The translations under genes were made by a program, and so were the position numbers. From Betaproteobacteria bacterium Ga0077540 (GTDB taxonomy: Bacteria; Pseudomonadota; Gammaproteobacteria; Burkholderiales; Methylophilaceae), in contig LNEP01000012.1 of assembly GCA_001464125.1 (NCBI GenBank), positions 186,001 through 250,000 of the forward strand: a stretch of DNA of 64,000 bases, given 5' to 3'. Below are positions 47,136 through 56,462 of this stretch, in pieces. Below the pieces are notes generated by a model that was given only the letters and a program-made list of their open reading frames with translations, had not been told where the DNA came from and ran no database searches. The first letter of the stretch is position 1; each line of letters begins with the position of its first letter.

Positions 47136-50003
47136 TTATTCCACTACCGCTGGTTTTGGCGGCAATATCCCAGTTAAATGAATTTGTGACTCACTGAACT
47201 CTTGATATTCTTGCTGCCAGTTTGAAAGCTGGTTCACGCGAGAAACTTGTACCGCCGTGACTTTATACTCTGGACAATTGGTTGCCCAATCTGAGTTATC
47301 CGTCGTAATCACATTGGCACCCGATTCCGGGTGATGGAAAGTGGTATACACTACGCCCGGTTGCACACGCTCGGTAATGGTAGCGCGCAATACTGTTTCA
47401 CCGGCACGGCTGGTAATCCCCACCCAATCGCCCTCATGGATACCTCTTTCATCGGCATCATGTGGATGAATCTCAATCAAATCTTCTTTATGCCACACTA
47501 CGTTTTGTGTGCGACGTGTTTGCGCACCTACGTTGTATTGCGACAAGATACGCCCAGTTGTTAATATCAGCGGGTATTTGCCATTCACTTTTTCTTTGGT
47601 TGGCACGTACTGGGTCACAAAAAACTTGCCTTTACCACGCACAAATTCATCCACGTGCATGGTCGGGGTACCTTCTGGCGCTTCGTCATTGCATGGCCAT
47701 TGGATACTGCCAAGCTCATCCAGTTTTTTGAAGCTGACGCCTTTAAACGTAGGGGTCAATGCCGCAATTTCATCCATGATTTCACTGGCATGGCTGTAGT
47801 TCATCTCGTAACCTAGTGCAGCAGAAAACTTGGCGGTAATTTCCCAGTCTTCGTAACCGTTTTTAGGTGTCATGACTCGGCGAACAGGTGAAATACGACG
47901 CTCGGCATTGGTAAAGGTGCCGCTTTTCTCCAAGAATGAAGCACCTGGGAAGAATACATGGGCAAACATGGCGGTTTCGTTCAAGAATAAATCTTGCACA
48001 ATCACGCATTCCATCGATTCCAAGGCATGGGTGACATGCTGTGTGTCCGGGTCTGATTGCGCAATATCTTCACCCACGCAGTACAACGCTTTAAAGCTGC
48101 CTTCAGTCGCCAAATCCAACATATTGGGAATGCGCAAGCCGGGGTCTGCACTCAGTGGCCTGCCCCATGCGGCCTCAAACTCTGCACGGGTATCGTCATC
48201 AGACACATGACGATAACCTGGGAACTCATGTGGCATAGAACCCATATCGCATGAGCCTTGCACGTTATTTTGGCCTCGCAATGGGTTCACACCAACGCCT
48301 TCACGGCCTACGTTGCCTGTCGCCATCGCTAAGTTAGCAATACCCATCACGGTAGTTGAGCCTTGGCTATGTTCAGTTACACCCAAGCCGTAGTAGATAG
48401 CGGCATTACCGCCTGTAGCAAATAATCTTGCAGCTTCACGTACTTTTTGTGGATCTACGCCTAGATCTTTAGCCAAACTTTCTGGTGAATTTTCTGGCTT
48501 GGCCACAAAATCACGCCATGCCACGAAAGAATCCCACTCACAACGTTCTTTTACAAAATCTTCTTTGACCAGCCCTTCAGTCACAATCACATGTGCTAAT
48601 GCTGAAACCAGCGCCACGTTGGTACCCGGACGTAAATTCAGGTGGTAATCCGCACGCACGTGCGGTGAATTTTCCACTAAATCAATGGCGCGCGGATCAG
48701 CAATGATGAGCTTAGCGCCTTCACGCAGGCGACGCTTCATAATCGAAGCAAACACTGGATGACCATCGGTTGGGTTGGCACCAATAATCAAAATCACATC
48801 GGATTTCATCACAGAGTCAAACGTCTGCGTACCGGCAGATTCACCCAAGGTTTGTTTTAATCCATAACCAGTAGGACTATGGCAAACACGTGCGCAGGTA
48901 TCTACATTGTTACTACCAAACACTGCACGTACCAATTTTTGGGTGACATACACTTCTTCATTCGTGCAACGTGAGGATGTAATCCCACCTACTGAATCTT
49001 TGCCATATTTGGCTTGAATACGCGTTATTTCGCTCGCCGCATAATTAATCGCTTCATCCCAGCCCACTGTTTGCCAAGGGTCATGAATGCTTTTACGAAT
49101 CATCGGCGTCGTAATACGATCTTGGTGTGTGGCATAACCCCAAGCAAAGCGGCCTTTGACACAAGAGTGGCCGTGATTCGCACCGCCATCTTTATTCGGT
49201 GTCATACGCACCACTTCTTCGCCCTTCATTTCCGCATCAAAACTACAACCCACGCCACAATAAGCACAAGTGGTGGTAACTTTATGTTCTGGTGTACCAG
49301 CCTCGATAACGGTTTTTTCCATTAATGTCGCTGTAGGGCAAGCTTGTACGCAAGCACCACAAGACACGCATTCGGATTCTAAGAAATCTTTGTTGCCAGC
49401 AGACACTTTACTGCCAAAACCGCGCCCTTCAATAGTGAGTGCAAAGGTACCTTGCGTTTCTTCGCAAGCACGCACACAGCGACTACACACAATGCATTTA
49501 CTTGGGTCAAACGTAAAATAAGGGTTGGATTCATCTTTGACTGAATCCAAATGGTTTTCACCTTCGTAGCCATAACGCACTTCGCGCAAGCCTACAGCGC
49601 CCGCCATGTCTTGTAATTCGCAGTCGCCATTGGCTGCACAAGTGAGACAGTCTAGCGGGTGGTCTGAAATATAAAGCTCCATCACACCACGACGTACATC
49701 GGCCAGTTTAGACGTCTGCGTTTTGACTTTAATGCCTTCTGCTACAGGTGTAGTGCAGGAAGCAGGGTAGCCACGACGGCCTTCAATTTCCACCAAGCAA
49801 AGACGACAAGAACCAAAAGGTTCTAACGAGTCTGTCGCACATAACTTGGGTACGGTGACGCCACCCAATTGCGCTGCATGCATAATCGAAGTGCCTTCAG
49901 GCACAGTGACAGACACTCCGTCGATATTGAGCGTCACCATTTTGTCGCTCACAATCTTAGGCGTGCCATAATCTTTATTGGGGTCGTATTTAATGTCATC
50001 CAT
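47136..50003 (-). CDS. fdsA: NAD-dependent formate dehydrogenase alpha subunit FdsA
   Basis: Mo-bis-MGD catalytic subunit, about 955 residues. From the N-terminus: 2Fe-2S ferredoxin domain (KLCATDSLEPFGSCRLCLVEIEG...PASC), His/Cys cluster motif SDHPLDCLTCAANGDCELQ, two 4Fe-4S motifs (CIVCSRCVRACEE and CVSCGACVQACPTATLMEK), the catalytic domain's own 4Fe-4S (CAYCGVGCSFDAEM...HSCVKGRFAWGY), then TCARVCHSPTGYG, where Cys ligates Mo in place of selenocysteine. The start is ATG 50003 with AAAGGA nine bases before; the longer frame begins with GTG. Final step of C1 oxidation, yielding NADH. Confidence 0.96.
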   Translation of the reverse strand: MDDIKYDPNKDYGTPKIVSDKMVTLNIDGVSVTVPEGTSIMHAAQLGGVTVPKLCATDSLEPFGSCRLCLVEIEGRRGYPASCTTPVAEGIKVKTQTSKLADVRRGVMELYISDHPLDCLTCAANGDCELQDMAGAVGLREVRYGYEGENHLDSVKDESNPYFTFDPSKCIVCSRCVRACEETQGTFALTIEGRGFGSKVSAGNKDFLESECVSCGACVQACPTATLMEKTVIEAGTPEHKVTTTCAYCGVGCSFDAEMKGEEVVRMTPNKDGGANHGHSCVKGRFAWGYATHQDRITTPMIRKSIHDPWQTVGWDEAINYAASEITRIQAKYGKDSVGGITSSRCTNEEVYVTQKLVRAVFGSNNVDTCARVCHSPTGYGLKQTLGESAGTQTFDSVMKSDVILIIGANPTDGHPVFASIMKRRLREGAKLIIADPRAIDLVENSPHVRADYHLNLRPGTNVALVSALAHVIVTEGLVKEDFVKERCEWDSFVAWRDFVAKPENSPESLAKDLGVDPQKVREAARLFATGGNAAIYYGLGVTEHSQGSTTVMGIANLAMATGNVGREGVGVNPLRGQNNVQGSCDMGSMPHEFPGYRHVSDDDTRAEFEAAWGRPLSADPGLRIPNMLDLATEGSFKALYCVGEDIAQSDPDTQHVTHALESMECVIVQDLFLNETAMFAHVFFPGASFLEKSGTFTNAERRISPVRRVMTPKNGYEDWEITAKFSAALGYEMNYSHASEIMDEIAALTPTFKGVSFKKLDELGSIQWPCNDEAPEGTPTMHVDEFVRGKGKFFVTQYVPTKEKVNGKYPLILTTGRILSQYNVGAQTRRTQNVVWHKEDLIEIHPHDADERGIHEGDWVGITSRAGETVLRATITERVQPGVVYTTFHHPESGANVITTDNSDWATNCPEYKVTAVQVSRVNQLSNWQQEYQEFSESQIHLTGILPPKPAVVE

Positions 50004-50027
50004 GGTGTCGTATCCTTTGCTCACCGA

Positions 50028-51578
50028 TTAGGCAGCAACTTCCTTCTTATTTAATCTAAAATCTTCAGGGAAATGATTCAGTGCACTCAGCACTGGATAA
50101 GGCGTCATCCCGCCTAGCGCGCATAAAGAGCCATTTAACATAGTATCGGACAAATCTCGCACAAGTTGAATGTTTTTTGTGTGGTCTTTACCAGTTGCAA
50201 TCTTATCCATCACCTCAACGCCACGTGTGGAGCCAATTCGACAAGGCGTACATTTACCACAGCTTTCTACAGCGCAAAATTCAAACGCATAACGGGCCAT
50301 CTTGGCCATGTCGACGGTTTCATCAAACGCCACAATGCCGCCGTGGCCTAACACTGCCCAAATTTTAGAAAACTCTTCGTAATCCAAAGGTGTATCAAAC
50401 TGGCTTTCTGGTAAGTAAGCGCCTAATGGCCCACCTACTTGCACCGCGCGAATAGGCTTGCCAGTGGCGGAGCCGCCACCAAAATCGTAGAGAAGCTCAC
50501 GCAGGGTTGCGCCAAATGCCAACTCGACTAAACCGCCTTGCTTGAGGTTACCCGCTAGTTGAATGGGCAAGGTGCCGCGTGAACGCCCCATGCCATAATC
50601 AGCATAAAACTGCGCACCTTTGTCTAAAATGATAGGAATGGTTGCAAGTGAAATGACGTTGTTGACGACCGTAGGCTTGCCAAATAGACCTTCAATGGCT
50701 GGCAACGGTGGTTTAAAGCGCACCAAGCCGCGTTTGCCTTCTAAACTTTCCAGCAATGAAGTTTCCTCGCCACAGACATAAGCGCCCGCTGCGCGCCGTA
50801 CTTCTAGATGAAAAGCTTTACCTGAGCCACGAATATTCTCGCCCAGATAGCCAGCTTGATTCGCCTTCTCTATCGCCTCATTCAGCACTTTCAGCGCATG
50901 CGGATACTCACTACGCAAATAAATATAGCCTTGCGTTGCACCCACCGCCACACCCGCAATCGTCATGCCTTCAATCAACACATACGGATCGTCTTCCATC
51001 ACCATGCGGTCAGAATAGGTGCCTGAGTCACCTTCGTCGGCATTACATACAATATATTTTTGGTCGGCTGGCGCATTCAGCACGGTGTTCCATTTAATAC
51101 CAGTCGGGAACGCTGCACCCCCACGGCCACGCAAGCCAGAATCAGTCACAGTTTTTACAATGTCCGCACCTGACATCTTGAGCGCATTCGTGAGGCCCTT
51201 GTATCCATCATGGGCAATGTAATCGTCCAGAGATACTGGATCAGTAATGCCAACACGGGCAAACGTTAAACGCTGTTGTTTTTTAAGCCAGCTTAACTCT
51301 TCGGTTAGACCTAAATTGAGCGGGTGTGCGCCAGCATGCAAGAAATCCGCATCAAATAAACTAGGTACATCTTTAGGTTGCACTGGCGCAAAAGCAACAC
51401 GACCTTTATCTGTGGCAACCTCTACAAATGGTTCTAACCAAAACAAGCCACGTGAACCGTTGCGTACCAGCTCAATTTCGACGCCTCGCTTTTGCGCTTC
51501 TGCCACAATGGCCTGGGCTGTTTTGTCTGCGCCCAAAGAAAGCGCTGTTGAATCACGAGGAACATATACTTTAATCAT
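50028..51578 (-). CDS. fdsB: Formate dehydrogenase beta subunit FdsB (NuoF-like)
   Basis: Diaphorase subunit passing electrons to NAD. 516 residues: thioredoxin-like N-terminal part, FMN/NADH sites [16 protein letters not shown] and [48 protein letters not shown], and the 4Fe-4S motif [15 protein letters not shown] with distal Cys in NGSLCALGG. Overlaps fdsG by 4 bp and precedes fdsA by 24 bp. Confidence 0.97.
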   Translation of the reverse strand: MIKVYVPRDSTALSLGADKTAQAIVAEAQKRGVEIELVRNGSRGLFWLEPFVEVATDKGRVAFAPVQPKDVPSLFDADFLHAGAHPLNLGLTEELSWLKKQQRLTFARVGITDPVSLDDYIAHDGYKGLTNALKMSGADIVKTVTDSGLRGRGGAAFPTGIKWNTVLNAPADQKYIVCNADEGDSGTYSDRMVMEDDPYVLIEGMTIAGVAVGATQGYIYLRSEYPHALKVLNEAIEKANQAGYLGENIRGSGKAFHLEVRRAAGAYVCGEETSLLESLEGKRGLVRFKPPLPAIEGLFGKPTVVNNVISLATIPIILDKGAQFYADYGMGRSRGTLPIQLAGNLKQGGLVELAFGATLRELLYDFGGGSATGKPIRAVQVGGPLGAYLPESQFDTPLDYEEFSKIWAVLGHGGIVAFDETVDMAKMARYAFEFCAVESCGKCTPCRIGSTRGVEVMDKIATGKDHTKNIQLVRDLSDTMLNGSLCALGGMTPYPVLSALNHFPEDFRLNKKEVAA

Positions 51579-52057
51579 GATGCAGCCCTCGCCTCTTGGA
51601 TAATCTCTGCAATTTTATGACTGTCAACGCGGCCATGCAGTTCCTCATCCATCAGCACTGCTGGTGAGCATGCACAATTGCCTAAACAGTAGACTGGTTC
51701 TAGGGTAATCGCACCGTCAGCCGTCGTTTGATGATAATCAATCCCTAATGTGGATTTGATATGTGCCTCTAACTTTTCCGATCCCATGGCCTGGCAGGAT
51801 TCGGCGCGGCAAATCTGCAATACATGCTTGCCAACCGGATGCCTTCTAAAATGATGATAAAACGTAACCACACCATGCACCTCCGCTACCGATAATGCCA
51901 AGGCATGTGCAATTTGTGGGTAGGCCTCTTCCGGCACATAACCCAAATCATCTTGTATCGCATGCAATACAGGTAGCAGAGCGCCAGGCATCTCTCGATG
52001 CGCCTGAATTTGCGCATCTATTCTGGCTTTTTCCTGTGAAGTTAGTACTGTTGTCAA
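51575..52057 (-). CDS. fdsG: Formate dehydrogenase gamma subunit FdsG (NuoE-like)
   Basis: 2Fe-2S subunit of about 160 residues: [45 protein letters not shown] and the cluster cysteines [10 protein letters not shown]...[13 protein letters not shown]. No ATG lies near the N-terminus. A TTG at 52057 has GGGGA five bases upstream and is my choice; a TTG at 52069 is the alternative. First gene of the operon, divergent from moaA across 137 bp. Confidence 0.93.
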   Translation of the reverse strand: MTTVLTSQEKARIDAQIQAHREMPGALLPVLHAIQDDLGYVPEEAYPQIAHALALSVAEVHGVVTFYHHFRRHPVGKHVLQICRAESCQAMGSEKLEAHIKSTLGIDYHQTTADGAITLEPVYCLGNCACSPAVLMDEELHGRVDSHKIAEIIQEARAAS

Positions 52058-52194
52058 AACATTCCCCAAGCGCTAAAAAAACAAAATTAACCCTGTAATC
52101 ATATACCTAATCAAAAGCTTGTTAAAGGCAAAAAAGCGCATAGAATATAGGCTTATTCGATTTATGATGTATTTTCATTAAAACCATTAGCGCA

Positions 52195-53205
52195 ATGACT
52201 ATTCATGCAAGCACCCCTCCCAAATTGATTGATCAATTTGGCCGTCAAGTAGATTACATTCGGTTATCTATTACCGACCGCTGTGATTTTCGTTGCCAGT
52301 ATTGCATGAGTGAAGACATGACGTTTTTGCCACGCGATGAGGTGCTCAGTTTAGAGGAGTGTGCACGTATTGTGCGCGCCTTTGTGCAACTGGGTGTCAC
52401 CAAGGTGCGCATTACTGGCGGAGAGCCATTAGTACGCAAAAATGCTTTATGGTTATTTGAAGAGGTGGGGCAGCTTGAAGGCTTGGAAGAGTTAGTGCTT
52501 ACTACCAACGGTAGCCAACTAGTCAAAAATGCTAGCGCATTAAAGCATGCAGGCGTCAAGCGCATCAACATCTCCTTAGATAGCCTGAATGCTGAGCGAT
52601 TTAAGCAAATCACCCGCATCGGCAACTTGGAGCAAGTGCTGGATGGCTTACAAGCAGCCATTGCAGTTGGCTTTGATGGAATCAAGCTCAATACAGTGCT
52701 AATGCGTGGCATCAACGACGATGAGGCAGAAGATTTAGTAAGCTTTGCGATTCAACATAATATTGATATCAGCTTTATTGAAGAGATGCCGCTTGGTGAT
52801 GTAAGCCACATACGCGATAGTACTTTTGTCAGCAATTCGGATACGCTAAAGAGACTACAAAGCAAGCACTCACTTATTGCCAGCACCCACACTAGCGGTG
52901 GCCCTGCACGATACTGGCAAGTAGCTAATACTGCAACAAAAATTGGTTTTATATCGCCACATTCACATAACTTTTGCGAGAGCTGTAACCGTGTGCGCAT
53001 TAGCTGCAAAGGTGAGTTATTTTTGTGTTTGGGCCAAGATGACAAAGTGGAATTAATGCCTTTGTTACGTGAGCACCCTGATGACGATACCCCACTTAAA
53101 GAAGCTATTTTAAACAGCATGAACATAAAGCCCAAAGGCCATGACTTTGACTTAAAACGTGCCACACCTGCCGTGGTCAGGTTTATGTCACACACAGGTG
53201 GTTAG
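52195..53205 (+). CDS. moaA: GTP 3',8-cyclase MoaA
   Basis: Radical-SAM enzyme starting molybdenum cofactor synthesis. 336 residues: IDQFGRQVDYIRLSITDRCDFRCQYCMSED with the CxxxCxxC cluster (CDFRCQYC), GGEPLVRKN, LTTNGSQL, RINISLDSL, GINDDEAEDLV, the second cluster FCESCNRVRISCKGELFLCLG, and the conserved C-terminal Gly-Gly. It supplies the cofactor used by FdsA next door. Confidence 0.97.
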   Translation: MTIHASTPPKLIDQFGRQVDYIRLSITDRCDFRCQYCMSEDMTFLPRDEVLSLEECARIVRAFVQLGVTKVRITGGEPLVRKNALWLFEEVGQLEGLEELVLTTNGSQLVKNASALKHAGVKRINISLDSLNAERFKQITRIGNLEQVLDGLQAAIAVGFDGIKLNTVLMRGINDDEAEDLVSFAIQHNIDISFIEEMPLGDVSHIRDSTFVSNSDTLKRLQSKHSLIASTHTSGGPARYWQVANTATKIGFISPHSHNFCESCNRVRISCKGELFLCLGQDDKVELMPLLREHPDDDTPLKEAILNSMNIKPKGHDFDLKRATPAVVRFMSHTGG

Positions 53206-53792
53206 TGGCTATTTCAGCAGTCATACTTTCTGGCGGTCGCGCAACCCGTATGGGTGGGGTTGATAAGGGGCTGGTCAATTTTCAAGGCAAACCGCTGGTA
53301 CAACATGTCATTGAGCGCATTCAGCCGCAGGTCGATGAAGTCTTTATCAATGCCAACCGAGAGTTGCCTACCTATAAGTCGTTTGGTGTCCCTGTATTCA
53401 CGGATGACCAAGCTGACTTTATTGGTCCATTAGCAGGCTTTTATATTGGGCTGTTGCATGCCAAACACCCTTATTTGCTTACCATACCCTGCGATTCACC
53501 ACTTATGCCTTTTGATATTGCCAATAGGCTATACCAATCGTTAGATGCGCTTAATGCTGACATAGCAGTGGCAAAGAGCGATGGGCATGCGCACCCCGTG
53601 ATTAGCTTGTGTCGAACAGCTTTACTTCCCTCTCTGCGGAATGCAATTCAACAGGGTGAACGTAAAGTGAGCGCTTGGCAGAAATCGCAACAGTATATCG
53701 AAGTGGACTTTGATGATAGTGCGAAAGCTTTTATCAACCTCAACACACTGCATGATGTTGCAGAACTTGAATCGCAGCACTTGAGCTTTTGA
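53205..53792 (+). CDS. mobA: Molybdenum cofactor guanylyltransferase MobA
   Basis: Attaches GMP to molybdopterin to form the bis-MGD type cofactor that FdsA needs. 195 residues: ISAVILSGGRATRMGGVDKGLVNFQGKPLVQHVIERI (nucleotide loop and Lys), FTDDQADFIGPLAGFYIGL, LTIPCDSPLMPFDI. It starts at GTG 53205, sharing one base with the moaA TAG. Confidence 0.95.
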   Translation: MAISAVILSGGRATRMGGVDKGLVNFQGKPLVQHVIERIQPQVDEVFINANRELPTYKSFGVPVFTDDQADFIGPLAGFYIGLLHAKHPYLLTIPCDSPLMPFDIANRLYQSLDALNADIAVAKSDGHAHPVISLCRTALLPSLRNAIQQGERKVSAWQKSQQYIEVDFDDSAKAFINLNTLHDVAELESQHLSF

Positions 53793-53793
53793 C

Positions 53794-54345
53794 ATGAAAT
53801 CTAAGCTTCCAGTCCTGGGAATTTGTGCTGCTGCGAGCAATGTAGGCAAAACCACATTCATCACAAAACTTATCCCAATTCTTGCGCAGCGTGGCATTCG
53901 CGTTTCAGTGATTAAACATGCGCACCATCAGTTTGATATCGACCATCCCGGCAAAGATAGTTTTAATATACGTGAGGCAGGCGCTGTACAGACCCTGATT
54001 GCTTCTGGCAAACGTTGGGCACTCATGACAGAGATGCAGCGCACACCAGCGGCAGATGGCGAAGCTGATTTGCAATCCCTTCTGACAACTCTTAACCATG
54101 ACTATGCCGATTTAATTTTGGTGGAGGGGTTTAAATTAGCCTCTATACCAAAAATAGAAATACATCGTCCTAGCCTTGGATACCCTTTACTGGCAACGCA
54201 CGATCCACTTATCATCGCCATAGCCAGTGATGCACCGATTACCGCTACAACGAAGGTGCTAGATTCAAATGCATTAGATACGATAGCTGACTTTATACAA
54301 CAGACCTTGATACCCAATACAAACCACCATCATGACAACACCTAG
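53794..54345 (+). CDS. mobB: Molybdopterin-guanine dinucleotide accessory protein MobB
   Basis: GTP-binding partner of MobA, 183 residues. Walker A is CAAASNVGKTTFITKLIPIL (first position relaxed from the usual GxSGSGKTT), followed by VSVIKHAHHQFDIDHPGKDSFNIREAGA and LILVEGFKLASIPKIEIHRP. One base after mobA and overlapping moeA by 14 bp. Confidence 0.95.
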   Translation: MKSKLPVLGICAAASNVGKTTFITKLIPILAQRGIRVSVIKHAHHQFDIDHPGKDSFNIREAGAVQTLIASGKRWALMTEMQRTPAADGEADLQSLLTTLNHDYADLILVEGFKLASIPKIEIHRPSLGYPLLATHDPLIIAIASDAPITATTKVLDSNALDTIADFIQQTLIPNTNHHHDNT

Positions 54346-55606
54346 CCTCACCGAACTGCTCACCAACCCCAGTTGCATGGAAGACTACGACCCAAACGCG
54401 ATGTCTGTATCCCAAGCCAAAAGCTATATCCGTCAATATCTTCAAGCCGTCAGCCATACGGAAACCTTGCCGATTCACGATAGCCTCGGCAGAGTGATTG
54501 CCAGCGCGGTTGTCTCGCCGCATAACGTGCCTAATCACCATAACTCGGCCATGGATGGCTATGCGTTTAAACATGCAGATGGCATCAACCAATTACACAT
54601 CATGGGCACAGCTTTCGCCGGAAAACCGTTTTCTGGCGAGGTCTTCACTGGTCAGTGCGTGAAGGTCATGACTGGCGCAGTGATTCCATTGGGCGCGGAT
54701 ACCGTTGTGATGCAGGAGCGCGTGACTGTCAAAGATGGGCAATTGCATATCTTGGAATTGCCAAAGCAAGGCGCCAATATCAGACTGGCTGGGGAAGATA
54801 TCACGCTGGGGCAAACCGTATTATCAGAAGGTCACCTTATTCGACCAGCAGACCTTGGCTTGCTGGCATCCCTTGGCATTCCAACTGTAAGCGTATACAG
54901 ACGCTTAAAAGTTGCTTTTTTCAGCACAGGCGATGAGTTGGTAAGCGTTGGTAAACCGCTGGCTGAAGGGCAGATTTACGATAGCAACCGCTACACACTC
55001 TATGGCATGCTGATCCGACTTGGGGTTGAAGTAAGCGACTTAGGCGCAATTCCTGATGACCCTCAACTATTAGAACAAACCTTACTAAAAGCGGCATCTG
55101 AAAATGATGTGGTGATTACGAGTGGCGGTGTATCCGTGGGTGAGGCAGACCATATGAAAACGCTACTCGCCAAACACGGCGAAGTGTTATTTTGGAAAAT
55201 CAACATGAAGCCAGGGCGACCACTCGCTTATGGAAAATTACACACAAACCATCACACTGCTCATTACTTTGGCTTACCTGGCAATCCGGTAGCCACCATG
55301 GTCACGTTTTACCAGTTTGTGCGTGATGCCCTTTTACACATGATGGGAGCAACGGTAAAACCATTTCCCACCTTCAAAGTCACCTGCACAGCACCTATCA
55401 AAAAAGCACAGGGGCGTACCGAGTTTCAACGTGGCTTGCTGTTTGAATCAGGCGGAGATTGGCAGGTAAAACCTTTACCCAACCAAAGTTCTGGCGTTTT
55501 AAGCAGCATGAGCTTTGCCAATTGCTTTATTGTACTTGGGGAAGAAATTGGCCATCTAGAGGCTGGCGAAACGGTCAGCGTGCAGCTCTTTGAAGGGGTT
55601 ATTTAA
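54332..55606 (+). CDS. moeA: Molybdopterin molybdenumtransferase MoeA
   Basis: Inserts molybdenum into molybdopterin. 424 residues: LGRVIASAVVSPHNVPNHHNSAMDGYAF, VKVMTGAVIPLGADTVVMQE, FFSTGDELVSVGKPLAEGQIYDSNRYTLYGML, ITSGGVSVGEADHMKTLL, KINMKPGRPLAYG, YFGLPGNPVATMVTFYQFV. Last gene of moaA-mobA-mobB-moeA. Confidence 0.97.
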   Translation: MTTPSLTELLTNPSCMEDYDPNAMSVSQAKSYIRQYLQAVSHTETLPIHDSLGRVIASAVVSPHNVPNHHNSAMDGYAFKHADGINQLHIMGTAFAGKPFSGEVFTGQCVKVMTGAVIPLGADTVVMQERVTVKDGQLHILELPKQGANIRLAGEDITLGQTVLSEGHLIRPADLGLLASLGIPTVSVYRRLKVAFFSTGDELVSVGKPLAEGQIYDSNRYTLYGMLIRLGVEVSDLGAIPDDPQLLEQTLLKAASENDVVITSGGVSVGEADHMKTLLAKHGEVLFWKINMKPGRPLAYGKLHTNHHTAHYFGLPGNPVATMVTFYQFVRDALLHMMGATVKPFPTFKVTCTAPIKKAQGRTEFQRGLLFESGGDWQVKPLPNQSSGVLSSMSFANCFIVLGEEIGHLEAGETVSVQLFEGVI

Positions 55607-55620
55607 CATAACAACAATTT

Positions 55621-55640
55621 ATTGGTTGTTATAAACCAAT
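55621..55640. repeat. Short inverted repeat after moeA
   Basis: ATTGGTT-GTTATA-AACCAAT, a 7-bp AT-rich stem without a T-run. It may be a weak 3' hairpin or an operator for the tonB unit; a TATAAT follows at 55676-55681. Confidence 0.4.
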
Positions 55641-55716
55641 AGTAATACGCTTTTTCCATTCAATTTTAACTATAGTATAATCACCGGTCGCACAAAATAT
55701 ACGCTAAAGCACGATT

Positions 55717-56460
55717 TTGGAAGCCTTGATTACACACGCAAAAAGCAATGAACACTTGCTAGTATGGACACTGATTTGTTCCATACTGCTGCACGTATTG
55801 ATTGCAGTGGTGGTACCCAACTTTAACTTCACAACCGAGCCCCCCATTCAGCAAGAGCTCACGATTGAGCTAGTGCAACCTAAAATGCCAGAGGCCGCTC
55901 CAGAGGTCACTCCAGCACCACCCGCACCGGCCGAACCAGAACCGGTCAAAGAACTTCCCAAGCCCATCAAGAAAATTGAAAAGCCGATTGAGCCTCAGCC
56001 TATTAAAGAGCCTGTTACGCAAACCAGCTTAGAACCACAGCCACCTGCACCACCACCCGAGGTCATCTCTGTTGCACCTAAAGAAGAAGTCAAACCCACC
56101 TTTGTTGCGCCACCTCCTCCACCTCCGGAACCACCAAGAGCAACCGGCCCATCGGAGAGCGATATCGATGCAGCTCGTTCTGCTTATCGTAATCAAGTGC
56201 AACGTGAGCTAAAACGCAACCAACGCTACCCAAAAGTGGCGGAAACGCGTGGCATTCAGGGTGACGTCAAACTGGAAATCAGCATAGATGATGCTGGCAA
56301 TGTAACCGACGTCACCGTAGCTGAATCCAGCGGCAATAATGCTTTAGACGATGCTGCCATTGCCGCTGTGAAACGTTCCGATCTGAAGCAATACATGAAC
56401 GACATCCTACGTGGTCATGTAGATAAAATCACTGTCACCGTCGGCTTTAAGCTCGCATAA
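55717..56460 (+). CDS. tonB: TonB energy-transducing protein
   Basis: Couples the proton motive force to outer-membrane receptors. 247 residues: single N-terminal span (LLVWTLICSILLHVLIAVVV), proline/glutamate/lysine-rich periplasmic spacer (about 45-145) and the C-terminal TonB domain (YRNQVQRELKRNQRYPKVAETRGIQGDVKLEISIDDAGNVTDVTVAESSGNNALDDAAIAAVKRS). No ATG precedes the membrane span, and an in-frame stop lies at 55705, so the start is TTG 55717 (or 55726). No exbB/exbD nearby. Confidence 0.9.
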   Translation: MEALITHAKSNEHLLVWTLICSILLHVLIAVVVPNFNFTTEPPIQQELTIELVQPKMPEAAPEVTPAPPAPAEPEPVKELPKPIKKIEKPIEPQPIKEPVTQTSLEPQPPAPPPEVISVAPKEEVKPTFVAPPPPPPEPPRATGPSESDIDAARSAYRNQVQRELKRNQRYPKVAETRGIQGDVKLEISIDDAGNVTDVTVAESSGNNALDDAAIAAVKRSDLKQYMNDILRGHVDKITVTVGFKLA

Positions 56461-56462
56461 CC

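Noticed and set aside
47136-50003. Possible selenocysteine formate dehydrogenase
   Set aside because: The Mo-ligand position is an ordinary Cys codon (CARVCHSPTGYG) with no in-frame TGA.
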